A DNA stretch of 64,000 bases, taken from assembly GCA_934196725.1 (NCBI GenBank), contig CAKPWR010000001.1, positions 40,054-104,053 of the forward strand. The letters run 5' to 3'. The DNA is from an uncultured Prevotella sp. (GTDB lineage Bacteria; Bacteroidota; Bacteroidia; Bacteroidales; Bacteroidaceae). Positions within the stretch are counted from its first letter, which is position 1, and every line of letters begins with the position of its first letter. Shown here one piece after another: positions 37,701-45,893 of this stretch. The translations under genes were made by a program, and so were the position numbers. The notes beneath the pieces are model-generated. The model saw only the letters and a program-made list of their open reading frames with translations. It ran no database searches and had not been told where the DNA came from.

Positions 37701-37981
37701 TTGAGGTTCTTGATGACCTTGTCCTTGTAGCCGATGTAAGAGATGTCTACCTTGTAAGGACCACCTGGTCGCATACCCTGGATGGTATATCGACCATCGA
37801 TATTAGTAACAGCACGATACACCGTACCCGAAGGTTGGTGTGTGGCAGTAACGGTAGCACCGATGACGTTTTCGCCATCAGATGTGATTTTACCGCTGAT
37901 ACCAGAGGTAGTAATCTGTGCCATGGCAGCGTTCACCATCAGGATGAGCAATGCCAGAAGTAAATGCAATCTTTTCTGCAT
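34724..37981 (-). CDS. Oar-like TonB-dependent outer-membrane receptor A
   Basis: A 1,085-residue receptor with signal peptide (MQKRLHLLLALLILMVNAAM), a carboxypeptidase-regulatory-like beta-sandwich (about 22-110, VYRAVTNIDGRYTIQGMRPG), a plug (VSMETIEQIQVSVAPFDVRQ, GGAINAITKSGTNQFHGSA) and a large barrel ending WRGQVGLKYTF. This is the Oar-type layout, distinct from SusC. Ligands of such receptors in Bacteroidales are poorly known; peptides or protein fragments have been suggested. The next gene upstream is a paralogue with a nearly identical first 80 residues. It has its own promoter (about 38064-38093) and terminator, so the two are separately expressed. Confidence 0.9.
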   Translation of the reverse strand: MQKRLHLLLALLILMVNAAMAQITTSGISGKITSDGENVIGATVTATHQPSGTVYRAVTNIDGRYTIQGMRPGGPYKVDISYIGYKDKVIKNLNLSLGETENISCSLQEDAHQLQEVVVSGKAGLAASRTGAATSMTAEQINNMPSITHGIADVARLNPQLTVTNSGNMSFAGVNNRYNNFMIDGAANNDVFGLASSGNNGGQAGAQPVSMETIEQIQVSVAPFDVRQSGFTGGAINAITKSGTNQFHGSAYYYGYNQDLIGTKYPYLDGTGYAPKYQKQTQYNMGVTLGGPIIKNKLFFFANYERTNKEYPNLYGVDSGNSKVNTEQAKDILTMLQKMAEKQGVNFNDYYSNQDIYTKSDKAGLKLDWNINEFNKFAIRWSLVKAEQLSGGGSASSLNSYGYSYPFKSNTNSFIAELQSRFSPSVSNEARVSFVRVRDSRDIKAHLPMISITGVGSGSVNIGTERNSQANYLNQDIWTIEDNLTWLRGNHTFIFGTHNEFYHFKNMFISDKFGSYTFKGYDNFKAYYDDYMAGQLDPNKAYINQYRYGQANTDVTGDPNWASEFSSGQFGFYAQDKWNASNNFTLTYGLRLDIPVFFDTPVENPEFNALSEKMGWGLKTNNKLSFSPMLSPRVGFRWDINNDRKFILRGGAGVFTGRIPFVWVSNNFSGTGLQLSSYDSNNSSTKGLELILDPNKQSANADKMKATAGSQDVAVCGKNFKFAQNLRLNLGFDFEALGIDWTAEAIYSKTLNDILYKNLAQEQSGQTFSQKYGYEWDNRPLYQSVVKGTPIAGVYALGNTSKGYTVNLSLKAEKHFNFGLDLMASYTWTRSRSAANGGSSVAKSNWTYQYTYRDCNDLEVGNSAYNVPHRIQASAYYHIKYGHQKQWQTTLGVIYQGKSGSPYTYYYYGDVNEDGSKGNDLFYIPTDAQIDKMRFEETKYNKNTFTNRMFGDNHGDKLTEEMQREMLKKWIADDSYLSKHRGEYYERYADNLAFEHHFDVHFGQKFSFKVAGQINSIELTFDILNVGNLLNKDWGHTYGDGFGTYYSPVNYQGNGVYQFTGAYAYKSYSDYYSRWRGQVGLKYTF

Positions 37982-38063
37982 ATTTTTTAGATTATTTCGT
38001 TAATAATTTAGGTTTCTACCCTGCCCTTAGGCAAGTATTTCACCCTTTTTAAACAATATGGTG

Positions 38064-38093
38064 CAAATATAACCAAAATTTTTGAAATAACAA
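38064..38093 (-). promoter_or_regulatory. Promoter of Oar-like receptor A
   Basis: TATATTTG (38071-38064, minus strand) and TTG (38093-38091), separated by 19 bp. Confidence 0.7.
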
Positions 38094-38225
38094 GATTTTA
38101 AGGTGAGAAAAACGTGTTACAAATAAAAAATATTAGTAAGTATGGAGAAAAGGGACAAAAAATACCACATTTCCCGGCACGCCCTAAACCAACGGTAACA
38201 GGCGGAAAGCGAAATGGATATGCAA

Positions 38226-38397
38226 CTCAAGTTTCGCAAATTCAGAAGTTAAAGGAGTTAAAGTAGTTATCGCTCCCTATGGTCGCTGAGGAGTTAAGAC
38301 AATAGTCTTTTTGGTGTAGTTTTTTAAGCAGCAAGACATACGTCTTAACTCCTTAACTTCCTTAACTCCTTTAACTTCCTGATATGCGAAACTTCAG
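38226..38397. mobile_element. MITE-like element, copy 1 (172 bp)
   Basis: Ends CTCAAGTTTCGCA and TGCGAAACTTCAG form a 13-bp terminal inverted repeat (12 matches). It is flanked by a 7-bp direct duplication TATGCAA (38219-38225 and 38398-38404). The inside is a long imperfect palindrome built of GAAGTTAAAGGAGTTAA blocks, interrupted by TCGCTCCCTATGGTCGCT. It has no coding capacity, so it would be mobilised by an enzyme encoded elsewhere. A second copy with a different target duplication is at 45988. Confidence 0.85.
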
Positions 38398-38414
38398 TAT
38401 GCAACATTTCCCGG

Positions 38415-38605
38415 CACGCCCTGAAAGGGCAGAAGCTCCTAGCCCAGGGCAACGCCCTGGGAAAATGGATGAAAAACAATGTCGCCCTGTAAGGGCAAAA
38501 GCTTTATATATTGAAAGCTTTTGCCCTTACAGGGCGACGGGATTGTAATGTTATATAACCCAGGGCGTTGCCCTGGGCTAGGAGCTTCTGCCCTTTCAGG
38601 GCGTG
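38415..38605. repeat. Palindromic element, complete copy 3
   Basis: Outer arms of 47 bp (38415-38461 and 38559-38605) are perfect inverted repeats; inner arms of 24 bp (38482-38505 and 38514-38537) are also perfect. The spacers between them are unique AT-rich sequence. Each outer arm also contains its own small hairpins, notably CCCAGGGCAACGCCCTGGG. Short ORFs inside are spurious. Confidence 0.92.
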
Positions 38606-38658
38606 TGGGGCAAACAGACATCTGCCTTTACGCTTTCAGGGCTTATTCTAAATCTCTA

Positions 38659-41600
38659 TTAGTTGAAGATGTAACGGATAGAGAACTGGATAGAATAGGT
38701 AGAATTGAAGCTTGTCAAATTGGTGTATGTCTTTGACAATACATTCTTACCATTCTTCTGGAACTGATAAGCGTTCTTCTTAGAGTCGTACTTCAACAAG
38801 TTGCAGTTGTTAACAGACTTATAGAGACCCCAGCTGTTGTTGAGCAAGTTAGCGAGGTTCTTGATGTCAACACCGAACTGGAGAGTGTTCTTCTGACCAG
38901 CAACGTTGAGGTAGAAGTTCTGGTTGAACTTGAAGTCCAACTGATGATGCCAAGGCATTACGGCACCACCACGCTCAGCATACTCACCCTTGTGATTCTT
39001 CAGATAATCATCCTGGTTGATGTAAGCCCAGAAGTCATCCTTCTGCTGTGCAGCAGTATAGTCACCATTGTCAGCGAAGTTCCAAGCCTCAAGCGCCTCA
39101 CGTGAGCCAGGAATCATGATCAAGCTGTTAGCACCGTAGTCGTTAACAATGTTGCTAGACATGGTGTAGCTGTAGCGTGTGCAGCTATAACCATTTGCAT
39201 AACCCATGTTCATGCCCTCGTAGATCAATCCAACCTCAGAACCGAAGTTCTTGCCATAGTCCTTCTTGTAAGAAGCAGAGATGAGCAAACGGTTAGGAGC
39301 CACGTATGTACCATAGCCTGTCTCCATATCGTTCATACCATTGACAGAGTAACGGTTGTTATAGTATGCGGAAGAAACCTGGTCGCCCACACCATCACCG
39401 TAAGACTTAGCCTTAGAGTAGGTGTAAGAAGCAGAGAGGTTCAAACCGAATACAAACTTCTTAGCCAAAGATGCAGTCACAGAGTAATAGTATGCCTTGT
39501 GACCAGCATTGGTAATCATGTAAGGGTTGATGGAAGAGTTGCGTGAGTAGTACTTGCGCTTGTCACCAGAGTTAGCCAAGTCAGCTGTGTAGGTATTACC
39601 ATCCCAGTAACGGTCGAGATTGATGACAGTAGCAGGATTGAACTCACGGCTGTAGATACCCTCCAGAGAGAAGTCGATATCACCAGGCAACTTAGCATCG
39701 ATAGCCAAAGAAGACTTCCATGTAGCGTTCATCTTCAGGTTCTTGTCGATGATGGTAGGAGAAGAAGGAGCAGCAGCATCCTCACGGTTCACAGCCAAGC
39801 CCTGCTTCTGTAAAACAGCGAGCTGATCGGCGCGGTTGACATAGAACTTATCCATCAAATACTTAGCACCCTTGTCTGATGCAGTATTATAATAATAGGT
39901 GTACTGACCGCAACCAGCGTTACCTACAGCAGATACGAGCCATACGAAAGGCAAACGACCGATGAAGTAACCAGTACCACCACGAACTACGAGCTTGTGG
40001 TTGCCAAGCACATCCCAGTTGAAACCTACACGAGGAGACACTGTCAATGGTGCATCAGGCAACTGATCTGTAGAATAAGTCTTCTTATACTGATTTACGC
40101 CATCCTCCCACTGCATGGCAGCGAAAGCCTTGTTGTAGTTGTTCTCCAACTCTGGGTAGATAGGCAACTCGAAACGCAAACCAGCTGTCAGGCGGAAACG
40201 GTCAGAGAAGTTAACCTGATCCTGAACATAAGCAGAGAACTGGTTGTACTTCATGGTAGCATTGAACTGGCCAGAACCGTCCATTGGGAAGGTAACGCCA
40301 TAGCTTCTAGGAGCCTTGCCGTTCATGAAGTCGTCCATAGACTCGAATACATAGTAACCTGCAGAAGCAGCACCGAAGCCGTTGGTAGCCTTGTTGGTCT
40401 CGAACTGGAGACCAGCGGTGAAGTTCTGGATACCCATAGACCATGTAGCCTCATCAGTAGCAACGAAAGTCTTCACCTGACGGAGGTTACCCTCAGTAAA
40501 TGGATCAGGACCGAATCCCATATAGTAAGAACCATTCTTCAGGATATCCACTGTTGGGAAAGCACCACCCACGTAAGAACGTGGTTCGTCCTGATAAGAA
40601 TATGTAGCACGGAGAACATTGTTTACCCCACCCCACTTAGAGTTCCACTCAGCAGCGAAAGAAGTAAAGTTCTTCTCCTGATAGTAGCGTGCACTCTCGA
40701 AGTAGAGACCAGCGTTAGCTGTACGACCAGACTGAGACTTACCACCAGTAGCATCCTCACCACCAGGATAGATGACAGAATCCTTGAATGGAGTTGTAGA
40801 GCTTGAAGGATTTGAAGAATCCTTATCGTGGCTCTTAGAGAAACGGAAGTTCAACTTGTTGTTCTCGTTGATGTTCCAGTCGATACGAGCCAGGAACTTG
40901 TATGAAGGAGTATCAAGAGAGTATCCCTGGTAGCGACCAGGGTTGTAACCGTAGTTCTTGCTGAGGAAGCTGAGCATATTGTCCATATCGCTCTGCAATG
41001 GGCGGTGAACGGTACCTGATGATGGAGACCACTCATCAGAAGCATTCACGCGAGCTGTGCCAGAAGGACCAGCAGAGATATTGCTCTGATATTCACCGTT
41101 GGCGAAGAAGAACAACTTATCCTTGATGATAGGACCACCGAAGCTGGCACCCCATGTAGTAGCATGAGACTGGAGGCGGTTCAACTCATAATCGCTTACC
41201 TTGTTACCACGCAAGTGAGAGTTGGTTGTATACATATATGCAGTACCCTTGAAGTCATTGGTACCACTCTTGGTTACGGCGCTGATAGCACCACCTGTAA
41301 ATCCGCTCAAACGAACATCGTAAGGAGAAGAAGATACAGAAATCTGATCCAAAGCATCGAGAGAGATTGGAGATCCGTTGCCAGGGAGGTTACCGCCAAT
41401 ACCGAAGGCATTGTTGAAGGCAGCACCATCGACAGTAACGTAAGACTGACGGTAGTTACCACCACCAACAGAGAATCCGCTACCTACGTTAGCACCCTGA
41501 GGAGTCAACTTCAAGAGGTCGTTCATGCTACGTGAAACAGTAGGAACCGCCTCAATCTGATCAGCGTTGATGCTGGTAGTAGCACCGGCGCGGTCAGTGC

Positions 41601-41982
41601 GCATGTTGTTGTTGCGATCAGCAGTAACGACAACATCCTGCAACATCTCTGCGTTTTCAGAGAGGCTTTCGTTCAGAATGGTGTTCTGACCGAGAGAGAG
41701 ATTAAAATTCTTAACTTCCTTAGTCTTGTAACCTACATAAGAAACTTCCAAGACATAAGGGCCACCTGGGCGCATACCCTGAATAGAATAACGACCATCA
41801 ATGTTGGTCACAGCGCGATAGACTGTACCAGAAGGTTGGTGAACAGCCTTGATAGTTGCGCCAATAATGTCTTCACCATTGGCAGTCACTTTACCACTAA
41901 TGCCAGATGTAGTAATCTGCGCCATAGCGGTAGTTACCATAAAGGCCAGCAAAGCCATTAATAAATGCAATCTTTTCTGCAT
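38659..41982 (-). CDS. Oar-like TonB-dependent outer-membrane receptor B
   Basis: A 1,107-residue paralogue of the receptor at 34724, with the same order: signal peptide MQKRLHLLMALLAFMVTTAM, carboxypeptidase-regulatory-like domain, plug (ISLDALDQISVSSSPYDVRL, FTGGAISAVTKSGTN) and barrel ending in YSIQFSIRYIFN. N-terminal 80 residues are nearly identical to receptor A, while the barrels differ in strands and loops, as expected for paralogues that have changed ligand. The 677-bp gap between the two genes carries two repeat elements, so they are not one tight operon. The ligand is unknown. Confidence 0.9.
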   Translation of the reverse strand: MQKRLHLLMALLAFMVTTAMAQITTSGISGKVTANGEDIIGATIKAVHQPSGTVYRAVTNIDGRYSIQGMRPGGPYVLEVSYVGYKTKEVKNFNLSLGQNTILNESLSENAEMLQDVVVTADRNNNMRTDRAGATTSINADQIEAVPTVSRSMNDLLKLTPQGANVGSGFSVGGGNYRQSYVTVDGAAFNNAFGIGGNLPGNGSPISLDALDQISVSSSPYDVRLSGFTGGAISAVTKSGTNDFKGTAYMYTTNSHLRGNKVSDYELNRLQSHATTWGASFGGPIIKDKLFFFANGEYQSNISAGPSGTARVNASDEWSPSSGTVHRPLQSDMDNMLSFLSKNYGYNPGRYQGYSLDTPSYKFLARIDWNINENNKLNFRFSKSHDKDSSNPSSSTTPFKDSVIYPGGEDATGGKSQSGRTANAGLYFESARYYQEKNFTSFAAEWNSKWGGVNNVLRATYSYQDEPRSYVGGAFPTVDILKNGSYYMGFGPDPFTEGNLRQVKTFVATDEATWSMGIQNFTAGLQFETNKATNGFGAASAGYYVFESMDDFMNGKAPRSYGVTFPMDGSGQFNATMKYNQFSAYVQDQVNFSDRFRLTAGLRFELPIYPELENNYNKAFAAMQWEDGVNQYKKTYSTDQLPDAPLTVSPRVGFNWDVLGNHKLVVRGGTGYFIGRLPFVWLVSAVGNAGCGQYTYYYNTASDKGAKYLMDKFYVNRADQLAVLQKQGLAVNREDAAAPSSPTIIDKNLKMNATWKSSLAIDAKLPGDIDFSLEGIYSREFNPATVINLDRYWDGNTYTADLANSGDKRKYYSRNSSINPYMITNAGHKAYYYSVTASLAKKFVFGLNLSASYTYSKAKSYGDGVGDQVSSAYYNNRYSVNGMNDMETGYGTYVAPNRLLISASYKKDYGKNFGSEVGLIYEGMNMGYANGYSCTRYSYTMSSNIVNDYGANSLIMIPGSREALEAWNFADNGDYTAAQQKDDFWAYINQDDYLKNHKGEYAERGGAVMPWHHQLDFKFNQNFYLNVAGQKNTLQFGVDIKNLANLLNNSWGLYKSVNNCNLLKYDSKKNAYQFQKNGKNVLSKTYTNLTSFNSTYSIQFSIRYIFN

Positions 41983-42046
41983 ACCTTTTATTATATAAAA
42001 TTAATTAATAATACGGGGAATAGTCCCCTAATATCGTTTACGGGTG

Positions 42047-42054
42047 CAAAATTA
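42047..42054 (-). promoter_or_regulatory. -7 box of Oar-like receptor B
   Basis: TAATTTTG followed by CACCC on the minus strand, 65 bp upstream of the ATG; no -33 box at the standard distance. Confidence 0.5.
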
Positions 42055-42110
42055 AACAAAAAAATCGATATAAGTGTTACAACAGCATGAAAAAATGTGT
42101 TTTATAACAT

Positions 42111-42144
42111 AAAAAAAATCTGCGTTAAGGAAATAACGCAGATT
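42111..42144 (-). terminator. Intrinsic terminator downstream of the ABC exporter operon
   Basis: AATCTGCGTTA and TAACGCAGATT form a perfect 11-bp stem with a 6-nt loop. On the minus strand it is followed by eight T. It lies about 160 bp after the permease stop codon and upstream of the receptor B promoter. Confidence 0.85.
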
Positions 42145-42236
42145 TTCTTTAAATTATTATTTATAACGGGGGTTTGGTTATAATTTTTCGAGGGGGCTCG
42201 CGGCGAGGGGCTGGCTCGGGGGACTGAGCTTTTATG

Positions 42237-42257
42237 CCAGGCGATGGAATCGCCTGG
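42237..42257. repeat. GCGATGGAATCGC hairpin, copy 1
   Basis: CCAGGCGAT-GGA-ATCGCCTGG is a perfect 9-bp stem in a G-rich context (CTCGGGGGAC before, AACGGAGGCT after). A related hairpin with paired base changes lies at 44297. Confidence 0.8.
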
Positions 42258-42299
42258 AACGGAGGCTGGGCGGGCGGAGGACAGGCGGACGGGCTGCCC

Positions 42300-43499
42300 C
42301 TACTCCTTTCTCTGCCAGATGCTCATTACCTTGCGGCGGATGGCTAGGATGTTCAGGATAGAGACTATCAGGAACAAAAGCATGCCTAAGCAGAGGGATG
42401 GGAGCATGGTGCCTTCTTCAATGTCAGGGAAGATAGCCTCGATGAACTCCATGTAATAGCCACGGACGAAGAAGAGGATGACCCAGGCGATGATGAGCAC
42501 CACCAGATTGAGCGACATGGTGAGCACCTGATATGGCTTCGCTACATTGGCTGGACTATAGCCTATCAGAAGCAGGTTCTCCAACTTGGATGAGTTCTTC
42601 TGTACCAGCAGGTAGATGCTGAGCATCAGAATATAGAAACTCAAGATGGAGATGACCAGTCCGATAATCATCACCAATGATACCATCATGCGAAGGAAAT
42701 AGGTGGTTTTCTCGGCAGAAAGTTTGTCGTTTTCTACCTCATATCCGTTATCCTCCAAATATTTGCTGATGTTTTCATCTCCCGGATTTCCCACCTCTAC
42801 GATGAGGCGGTTAGGATCGCTCTTCTGATTAGGAGCAAACTCCTGGTTGCTCCAGTCCATGAATGCCTGTGGCACGAGGATGGTGTTGAGACGGGAAGAG
42901 AATCCGATGACCTTTCCCTTGAACTGCTCCTTCTTGCCTGCAGCCTGAATCTGGATATTGAAATCAATCATTCCCATCAGTCCTTCGCTGATCTTAGGGA
43001 GGGAATGGCTCTGGGCGAATCCGAAGTTATACATATTAATATAGGTACGCGGGAGGATGATTGGCACTTCCTTGGCACCCGGTGTATACTTCCAGTCCTT
43101 CAAAGAGACATCGACGAAGCCGTCGGGAACGCTTTCGAAGAAGAGTTCGCTGTTCAATACATTGACGCCGTTGACGCCCATCTGGGCATCTACCTTATAT
43201 TCCGTAGAGGTGAACTTGCCCACCTTCTTCACAAACTTCTGGTCGCTGACATCATCCATCTCAGCTCCAGAGAAGGTATTGGAACGACCGCTGATGGTAT
43301 TTCCCATACCAATCTTCTTGCTCATGATGAGATAGTCGGCTTTCATGAAACTGTCTTCCTGGGTGAAGACAGGCAGCACGTCCTTGTAAAACTGGAAGCC
43401 GAAAAGGACGATGAGCATACCGAAGAGGTTGGCGAAGGCGAAGCCTGCAAACTGAGGTATGCTGATATGCTGACGAAGTAACTTCCAAACCAAATTCAT
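42300..43499 (-). CDS. ABC transporter permease, MacB/FtsX-like
   Basis: A 399-residue permease with one N-terminal membrane helix (about 18-38), a large extracytoplasmic domain (about 40-270), then three helices near 272-300, 325-350 and 370-392. This four-helix layout is that of MacB/LolC/FtsX-type permeases, which work by mechanotransmission rather than by carrying a substrate through the membrane. It is the partner of the ATPase gene 42 bp upstream on the same strand. The substrate is not evident; lipoprotein release, export of a peptide, or cell-wall control are all possible. Confidence 0.85.
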   Translation of the reverse strand: MNLVWKLLRQHISIPQFAGFAFANLFGMLIVLFGFQFYKDVLPVFTQEDSFMKADYLIMSKKIGMGNTISGRSNTFSGAEMDDVSDQKFVKKVGKFTSTEYKVDAQMGVNGVNVLNSELFFESVPDGFVDVSLKDWKYTPGAKEVPIILPRTYINMYNFGFAQSHSLPKISEGLMGMIDFNIQIQAAGKKEQFKGKVIGFSSRLNTILVPQAFMDWSNQEFAPNQKSDPNRLIVEVGNPGDENISKYLEDNGYEVENDKLSAEKTTYFLRMMVSLVMIIGLVISILSFYILMLSIYLLVQKNSSKLENLLLIGYSPANVAKPYQVLTMSLNLVVLIIAWVILFFVRGYYMEFIEAIFPDIEEGTMLPSLCLGMLLFLIVSILNILAIRRKVMSIWQRKE

Positions 43500-43541
43500 T
43501 TTTGAATTGCTAAATGTTGAATGTTAAGTGTTAATGTTAAA

Positions 43542-44186
43542 TTATAACTTAAAAGTATGCTCGTATGGCAAGTCCATGTGCTTGCCGATACTGGTAACGA
43601 TGACTCCCGCCCCCTGCTCCTTGGCTTCCGCCATCATGATTTCCGCCATGATACGGGAGTTGTTGTCGTCGAGGTGACTGATAGGTTCATCAGCAAGGAT
43701 GAAGTCGAAAGGCTGACAGAGTGCTCGCATCATCGCCACACGCTGCTGCTGTCCGAACGACATTCTTCCAATCTTGGCATCCACCTTGTCGGCGATACCG
43801 AGCATATCAAACCATTTCAAGATCTGCTCACGGCTCTTGAAACCGGTAATCTTGTTCTTGATTTCTACATTCTCCAGGGCAGTAAGCTCCGGGAAGAGAC
43901 GAAGTTCCTGAAAGAGGTGGCTGATATGACGTTTTCGTATCTCCACCCAATCCTTTACCTTATAATTAGCGGTAACAACCTTGTCGAACATCACGCTTCC
44001 GCTGTAGTCGTGACGATAGCCGAGCACATAGCTGCAGAAAGTACTCTTTCCGCTGCCGCTCTCTGCCTCGATAAGATAAAGATGCCCTTTCTCGAAGGTT
44101 ACATCCTGCTTCCATATCTCCGAATCCAGGTCATTGCGCTGGGCGAAGACCTGTGGGAGAACGGAATGAAGCTGAATCTTTTCCAC
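43542..44186 (-). CDS. ABC transporter ATP-binding protein, LolD/MacB-like but divergent
   Basis: A 214-residue ATPase. Walker A reads AESGSGKST, with Ala in place of the usual first Gly. The signature motif is MSFGQQQRVAMMRAL instead of LSGGQ. Walker B with its catalytic Glu is normal (FILADEP), but the His-loop reads VIVTSIG where a His usually follows Thr. Three departures in one protein suggest altered ATP hydrolysis or a specialised subgroup. It is upstream of the permease gene and forms a two-gene operon with it; the pair is flanked by two related hairpins. Confidence 0.85.
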   Translation of the reverse strand: MEKIQLHSVLPQVFAQRNDLDSEIWKQDVTFEKGHLYLIEAESGSGKSTFCSYVLGYRHDYSGSVMFDKVVTANYKVKDWVEIRKRHISHLFQELRLFPELTALENVEIKNKITGFKSREQILKWFDMLGIADKVDAKIGRMSFGQQQRVAMMRALCQPFDFILADEPISHLDDNNSRIMAEIMMAEAKEQGAGVIVTSIGKHMDLPYEHTFKL

Positions 44187-44296
44187 TTTTTTTTATGTTT
44201 AATGTTTAGGGCTAATGCTAAATTGCGGGGAGCAACCTTGCATTAAAACCCTTTTTACTTTTTGCTTTTTTGCCTTTAAAATTAGGACTCGGGGGA

Positions 44297-44317
44297 CCTA
44301 GCGATGGAATCGCTAGG
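44297..44317. repeat. GCGATGGAATCGC hairpin, copy 2
   Basis: CCTAGCGAT-GGA-ATCGCTAGG is a perfect 9-bp stem with the same loop and core as copy 1. Flanks are also similar: GACTCGGGGGAC before and AACGGGGGCTC after. The stem bases that differ from copy 1 change on both sides. Confidence 0.8.
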
Positions 44318-44340
44318 AACGGGGGCTCAGGGGGGATAAG

Positions 44341-44406
44341 GGGCTTTTTACTTTTTTACCTTTTTACCCTTTTACTTTTTTACCTTTTTACCCTTTTACC
44401 TTTAAA
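44341..44406. repeat. GGTAAAAA-type short tandem array 1
   Basis: On the plus strand a run of TTTTTACC/TTTTTACT/TTTTACCC units of about 8 bp. It overlaps the 3' end of the DUF4836 gene, whose last codons (LKVKG, stop) are made of this repeat. Confidence 0.8.
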
Positions 44407-45785
44407 GTATAGACCACGGAAGTGAGGTTGCCGAATACAGGAGACAGCAGACCGGTGACGGTAGAGATGGCATCATCCTTGCCCGAACCGTTGCCGCCGG
44501 TACTCTTGGCGAGATTGATGACCATCGCCAGCTTCTGCCCCACGATGAGCTTCTGGATCTTGGCATCTATCGGATGATTGCTTGGCTTTACGGCATACTG
44601 AGCTGTGAGTTCGTCGCTGCCACTATAGAACTGATTATCATCTGTTACACCGAAGTAGAAAGACATCTTTCCGTCGGTATAGAAATAGGCATTCTTATCC
44701 CAGTTGGCAATGCTGGCACCTGGAGGACATGATTTCTTCCAGTAATCCACATCGCCCAACCACTTGCTATGAGCCAGCTTAGCCGCCATCATCATCTTCA
44801 AGTCAGCATCGCCCAAGGTAGGCATCACGAAAGCCATATCTCCATCCACACTTCGGATGATGTTGTCCATATCCACCGCCTGATTGATACCCATGAGGAG
44901 GGTCTGCAGACCGCTGTTGCTCTGCATCATAGGCAGGAACTGCTCGCCCTTTACATTCATGAAGATACCCGCCAGAGCATCGTCTGGCATCGACTTGACA
45001 TAGGCACCCTTGATAGGACGATAGTTAGCATTAGCTTTCTGCAAGGCTGCATCAATGGTTTTATTGAAAGAGAAAGTTTCTCCGTGAATCTGTAAGATAC
45101 CGTCCTTGACGTTCATCTCGGCAGCAATCACCACCTGAGAAGGGTCGGTATCCTTAGGCGCACCGAGGGTGAACGGAGCAATGAACTTCTCCGGCAAAGC
45201 CTGAGCTTGAGCCACCATCGCCATCGGAGAAGTGATGGTCTGCAAGCGTTCGAACAATGGCGAAGCTGTAATGCCTTCCTGCTCATCAGCCTTGAGATAT
45301 CTTACCATCTGCTGCTGGAGCTGAGCCTGTGCATCAGCCACAACCGGTCCCATGACGAGGAGTGCCTGGTCAGAAAAGCCTACGAGCCATGAATTCTTCA
45401 AGACTGCGAAATGGAAGCCTTTGCGTTCCTTTACATCAGATGCGATATGCTGTTTGGCAAGTGAGGCGAGCCAGTCCTCAACATCTCCCTCACTACTGAC
45501 CTTGGCACAGAGTCCGAGGTTTCCGTCAGCGGTTTCGAAGAGATACATTTTTTCGGCAATGTCGATGCCACACTTGTCTACATCCTCTACATGAAGCAGG
45601 GATTTGAGCATGCCTGCCTTGTCTTCGGCATGAATATCGGAAGCCATCTGCTGCATATCCACCGAAATAAGTGCAGTACTTTTCTTAGGAATGGCATTGA
45701 GATAGTCGCTGCCAGAACATGATGTCAGCATCCCGACAAGGAATGCCAAGCACGTCATAATCAAATTCTTATACAATCTTTTCAT
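44388..45785 (-). CDS. DUF4836-family lipoprotein
   Basis: A 465-residue lipoprotein from MKRLYKNLIMTCLAFLVGML with lipobox LTSCSGSDY. The in-frame ORF extends to 45830, but that part lies in a repeat element, so the ATG at 45785 is chosen. After the lipobox comes NAIPKKSTALISVDMQQMA, typical of DUF4836 proteins, which are common in Bacteroidales and have no known function. The last residues are encoded by a GGTAAAAA-type array, which also supplies the stop codon. It lies upstream of the ABC exporter pair on the same strand, 200 bp away, without clear operon linkage. Confidence 0.8.
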   Translation of the reverse strand: MKRLYKNLIMTCLAFLVGMLTSCSGSDYLNAIPKKSTALISVDMQQMASDIHAEDKAGMLKSLLHVEDVDKCGIDIAEKMYLFETADGNLGLCAKVSSEGDVEDWLASLAKQHIASDVKERKGFHFAVLKNSWLVGFSDQALLVMGPVVADAQAQLQQQMVRYLKADEQEGITASPLFERLQTITSPMAMVAQAQALPEKFIAPFTLGAPKDTDPSQVVIAAEMNVKDGILQIHGETFSFNKTIDAALQKANANYRPIKGAYVKSMPDDALAGIFMNVKGEQFLPMMQSNSGLQTLLMGINQAVDMDNIIRSVDGDMAFVMPTLGDADLKMMMAAKLAHSKWLGDVDYWKKSCPPGASIANWDKNAYFYTDGKMSFYFGVTDDNQFYSGSDELTAQYAVKPSNHPIDAKIQKLIVGQKLAMVINLAKSTGGNGSGKDDAISTVTGLLSPVFGNLTSVVYTLKVKG

Positions 45786-45804
45786 CACATTTAGTAAATA
45801 TTTT

Positions 45805-45893
45805 AAAGCTTTTGCCCTTACAGGGCGCATTGCTGTTGCTTACTTAAACCCAGGGCGTTGCCCTGGGCTAGGAGCTTCTGCCCTTTCAGGGCG
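45805..45893. repeat. Palindromic element, half copy 4
   Basis: Contains one inner arm (AAAGCTTTTGCCCTTACAGG) and one outer arm (CCCAGGGCGTTGCCCTGGGC through TTTCAGGGCG) of the palindromic element; the other half is absent. It begins 20 bp upstream of the DUF4836 start codon. Confidence 0.85.

Larger units (their letters stand above)
41983..42299. other. Gap between receptor B and the ABC exporter
   Basis: 317 bp without a gene. It holds a likely -7 box for receptor B (TAATTTTG at 42054-42047, minus strand), the terminator at 42111-42144, and a G-rich stretch (about 42190-42290) containing the hairpin described at 42237. Confidence 0.7.

Noticed and set aside
38439..38621. Short ORFs within the palindromic elements (also at 38521-38736, 51004-51312 and 51220-51507)
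   Set aside because: Their Pro/Gly/Arg-rich translations come from the repeat itself and recur wherever it is present. Only the last 34 codons of the 51004 frame are kept as a real small gene.
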